NCBI GenBank assembly: GCA_937911045.1
Contig: CALEPX010000073.1
Coordinates: forward strand, 1-62,404
DNA from: an uncultured Fretibacterium sp.
Lineage (GTDB): Bacteria > Synergistota > Synergistia > Synergistales > Aminobacteriaceae
Direction: 5' to 3'
Length of the DNA stretch: 62,404 nucleotides
Part shown: positions 61,325-62,404 of the stretch, piece after piece
How positions within the stretch are numbered: the stretch's first letter is position 1
Layout of the letters: each line of letters opens with the position of its first letter
The notes under the pieces: generated by a model
What the model saw: the letters and a program-made list of their open reading frames with translations, nothing else
Told to the model about the DNA's origin: nothing
Databases searched by the model: none
Position numbers and translations under genes: made by a program

Positions 61325-61447
61325 ATGGCGTGTCACGAGGGCGCGATTGAGATTATAAACGGCAAAGCGAAATTGGCGCGCGAAAATTTCTGAGACGGAT
61401 TGCAGCGTGCGCTTGAGAAGGCGTTGCGTGAAAGCGGCAGGTCGTGA
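61325..61447 (+). pseudogene. Decayed fragment of a 4Fe-4S ferredoxin-type protein
   Basis: The frame reads CHEGAIEIINGKAKLAREN(F), then a TGA, then DGLQRALEKALRESGR. The intact family has ...CHEGAIxIVNGKAKLxxxxYCDGLGxCL. The Cys before DGL is replaced by the stop, the next Cys (GxC) is missing and the upstream CxxC cluster is lost. This is the only recognisable content of the 231-base interval between the MATE gene and hisH. Confidence 0.55.
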
Positions 61448-61494
61448 TAATTTCCAGAGACGGCAGAATTTTAGAATCATGAGGTGAAATAAAT

Positions 61495-62124
61495 ATGATT
61501 GCGATCGTAAATTACGGTGTTGGGAATTTGTTCTCGCTTGAGAGTTCGTTTCGGAAAATTGGCTATGATGTGAAAGTTACGTCGGATTCAAACGAGATTT
61601 TGTCTGCGTCACGCATAATTTTGCCCGGAGTTGGCGCGTTCGGTGATGCTGCGGAGAAATTATTCGCGTCCGGTCTTGATGTGCCGTTGAAAAATGCTGC
61701 GTTCGGTGAAAAAGTTCCGGTTTTGGGAATTTGCGTCGGAATGCAATTATTATTCGACAGGAGCTTCGAGTTCGGAGAGCATGTTGGACTTGGCATTATT
61801 CCCGGCTCGGTTCGTGCGATTTCCGAAGTTTTGCCGAAAGATTCTGGACTGAAAATTCCCCAGATTGGCTGGAACGCGTTAATTATGAATCAAGCTAATG
61901 ACCCGTTATTCAAGAATATTCCGGATAAATCACACGTGTATTTTGTGCATTCGTACGCTGCGTTTTGTGAGAGAAAATATGTCTCGTCAGAAATTGAGTA
62001 TGGCGCATTATTGACGGCTTCAGTCAGGCGTGAGAATATATTCGGAGTGCAGTTTCATCCGGAGAAGAGCGGCGAAGTTGGCTTGCATATTCTCAGGAAT
62101 TTTTGTGAGATGGGAGTTGTTTAG
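61495..62124 (+). CDS. hisH: Imidazole glycerol phosphate synthase, glutamine amidotransferase subunit HisH
   Basis: This 209-residue class I amidotransferase has the nucleophile elbow LGICVGMQLLF (Cys), the oxyanion region PGVGAFGDA and the catalytic His/Glu pair in FGVQFHPEKS. It supplies ammonia to HisF in histidine synthesis. GAGGTG lies 8 bases before the ATG. The next gene is hisA, 3 bases on, the usual hisH-hisA-hisF order. Confidence 0.96.
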   Translation: MIAIVNYGVGNLFSLESSFRKIGYDVKVTSDSNEILSASRIILPGVGAFGDAAEKLFASGLDVPLKNAAFGEKVPVLGICVGMQLLFDRSFEFGEHVGLGIIPGSVRAISEVLPKDSGLKIPQIGWNALIMNQANDPLFKNIPDKSHVYFVHSYAAFCERKYVSSEIEYGALLTASVRRENIFGVQFHPEKSGEVGLHILRNFCEMGVV

Positions 62125-62127
62125 AAC

Positions 62128-62404
62128 ATGATAATACTTCCTGCGATAGATCTTTTGAACGGCAAAGTTGTCAGGTTAATGCGCGGCGATTATTCTGAAG
62201 TCACGGTTTATAATCATGACCCGTTGAATGCTGCGTTGAATTTCCGGAATCAGGGCGCGAAATGGCTGCATATTGTGGACTTGGACGGTGCGAAATCCGG
62301 TGACGTTATAAACTTCGAGGTAATCAGGCGTATCAAGCAAATGACAAATTTATCCTGCGAAGTTGGCGGCGGCATTCGGGATTTTTCTGCGGTAAAACGC
62401 TATA
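62128..62404 (+). CDS. hisA: HisA, 5' part (cut by the window edge)
   Basis: The visible 92 residues begin MIILPAIDLLNGKVVRL and continue through LHIVDLDGAKSG to CEVGGGIRDF. These are the first strands of the beta/alpha barrel with the catalytic Asp of AIDL and the second phosphate loop GGGIR. The enzyme isomerises ProFAR to PRFAR in histidine synthesis. It follows hisH at 3 bases. Confidence 0.96.
   Translation, partial: MIILPAIDLLNGKVVRLMRGDYSEVTVYNHDPLNAALNFRNQGAKWLHIVDLDGAKSGDVINFEVIRRIKQMTNLSCEVGGGIRDFSAVKRY

Noticed and set aside
61325..61447. Selenocysteine at the TGA of the ferredoxin-like frame
   Set aside because: The other Cys positions of the family are also missing and there is no clear hairpin after the TGA, so decay is the simpler reading.

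Overview
The window looks like chromosomal DNA of a Synergistetes bacterium (family Synergistaceae or a near relative). Two neighbouring secreted proteins end in a Gly-rich stretch, a Cys, a hydrophobic run and a basic tail. This is the layout of the Synerg-CTERM sorting signal that is known only from that phylum. An LptA/LptB pair (diderm envelope), FlhB, a cobalamin-type precorrin methyltransferase, a PPi-type phosphofructokinase signature and a Glu dehydrogenase fit the same lineage. The assignment is inferred from gene content; no database search was possible.

Layout. 0-4 kb: the 5' part of a DHH-type protein, a short CobQ-like synthetase, mnmG and a CbpA-like co-chaperone. 4.2-14.3 kb (minus strand): two large surface proteins with Synerg-CTERM tails, then a YyaL/DUF255 protein, a HAD phosphatase and a small membrane protein. 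14.4-18.1 kb: a cobalamin methyltransferase, two transporters or membrane proteins, VapD and a small secreted protein. 18-34.6 kb: housekeeping genes (ABC-F ATPase, tRNA-CAT, divergent Mrr-like protein with rimO, pfk, mutS, ttcA, groESL with a CIRCE element, yggS, oppF/oppA, mazG). 34.7-43.9 kb: a tightly packed plus-strand run (prmA, mtaB, Hsp70-like ATPase, gdhA, lptA-like, lptB, fumC, rlmD), with several genes overlapping.

43.9-50 kb is accessory in character: a cation efflux gene whose codon use looks foreign, an acetyltransferase of the Vat/CatB type, a nitroreductase and a fused GmrSD-type (DUF262-DUF1524) restriction protein. A lone flhB and three tRNAs (Leu, fMet, Met) follow.

50.4-59.7 kb is the most unusual part. 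Seven minus-strand genes are packed with gaps of 1 to about 30 bases or short overlaps: two dynamin-like GTPases, a small C-tail-anchored protein, a HerA/DUF87 ATPase carrying a long Ser/Thr-rich insertion with a hydrophobic core, an LHH nuclease toxin, a SUKH-type immunity protein overlapping the toxin gene, and a WYL regulator. I read this as one operon that joins membrane-remodelling GTPases and a DNA- or protein-pumping ATPase to a toxin/immunity pair. I do not recognise the set as a described system. The dynamin pair recalls the Eleos (LeoA/LeoBC) anti-phage system, and WYL regulators often control defence genes. Just upstream of its promoter sits one isolated type I-E-like CRISPR repeat inside a larger inverted repeat.

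59.9-62.4 kb: a MATE transporter, a decayed 4Fe-4S ferredoxin fragment, hisH and the start of hisA.
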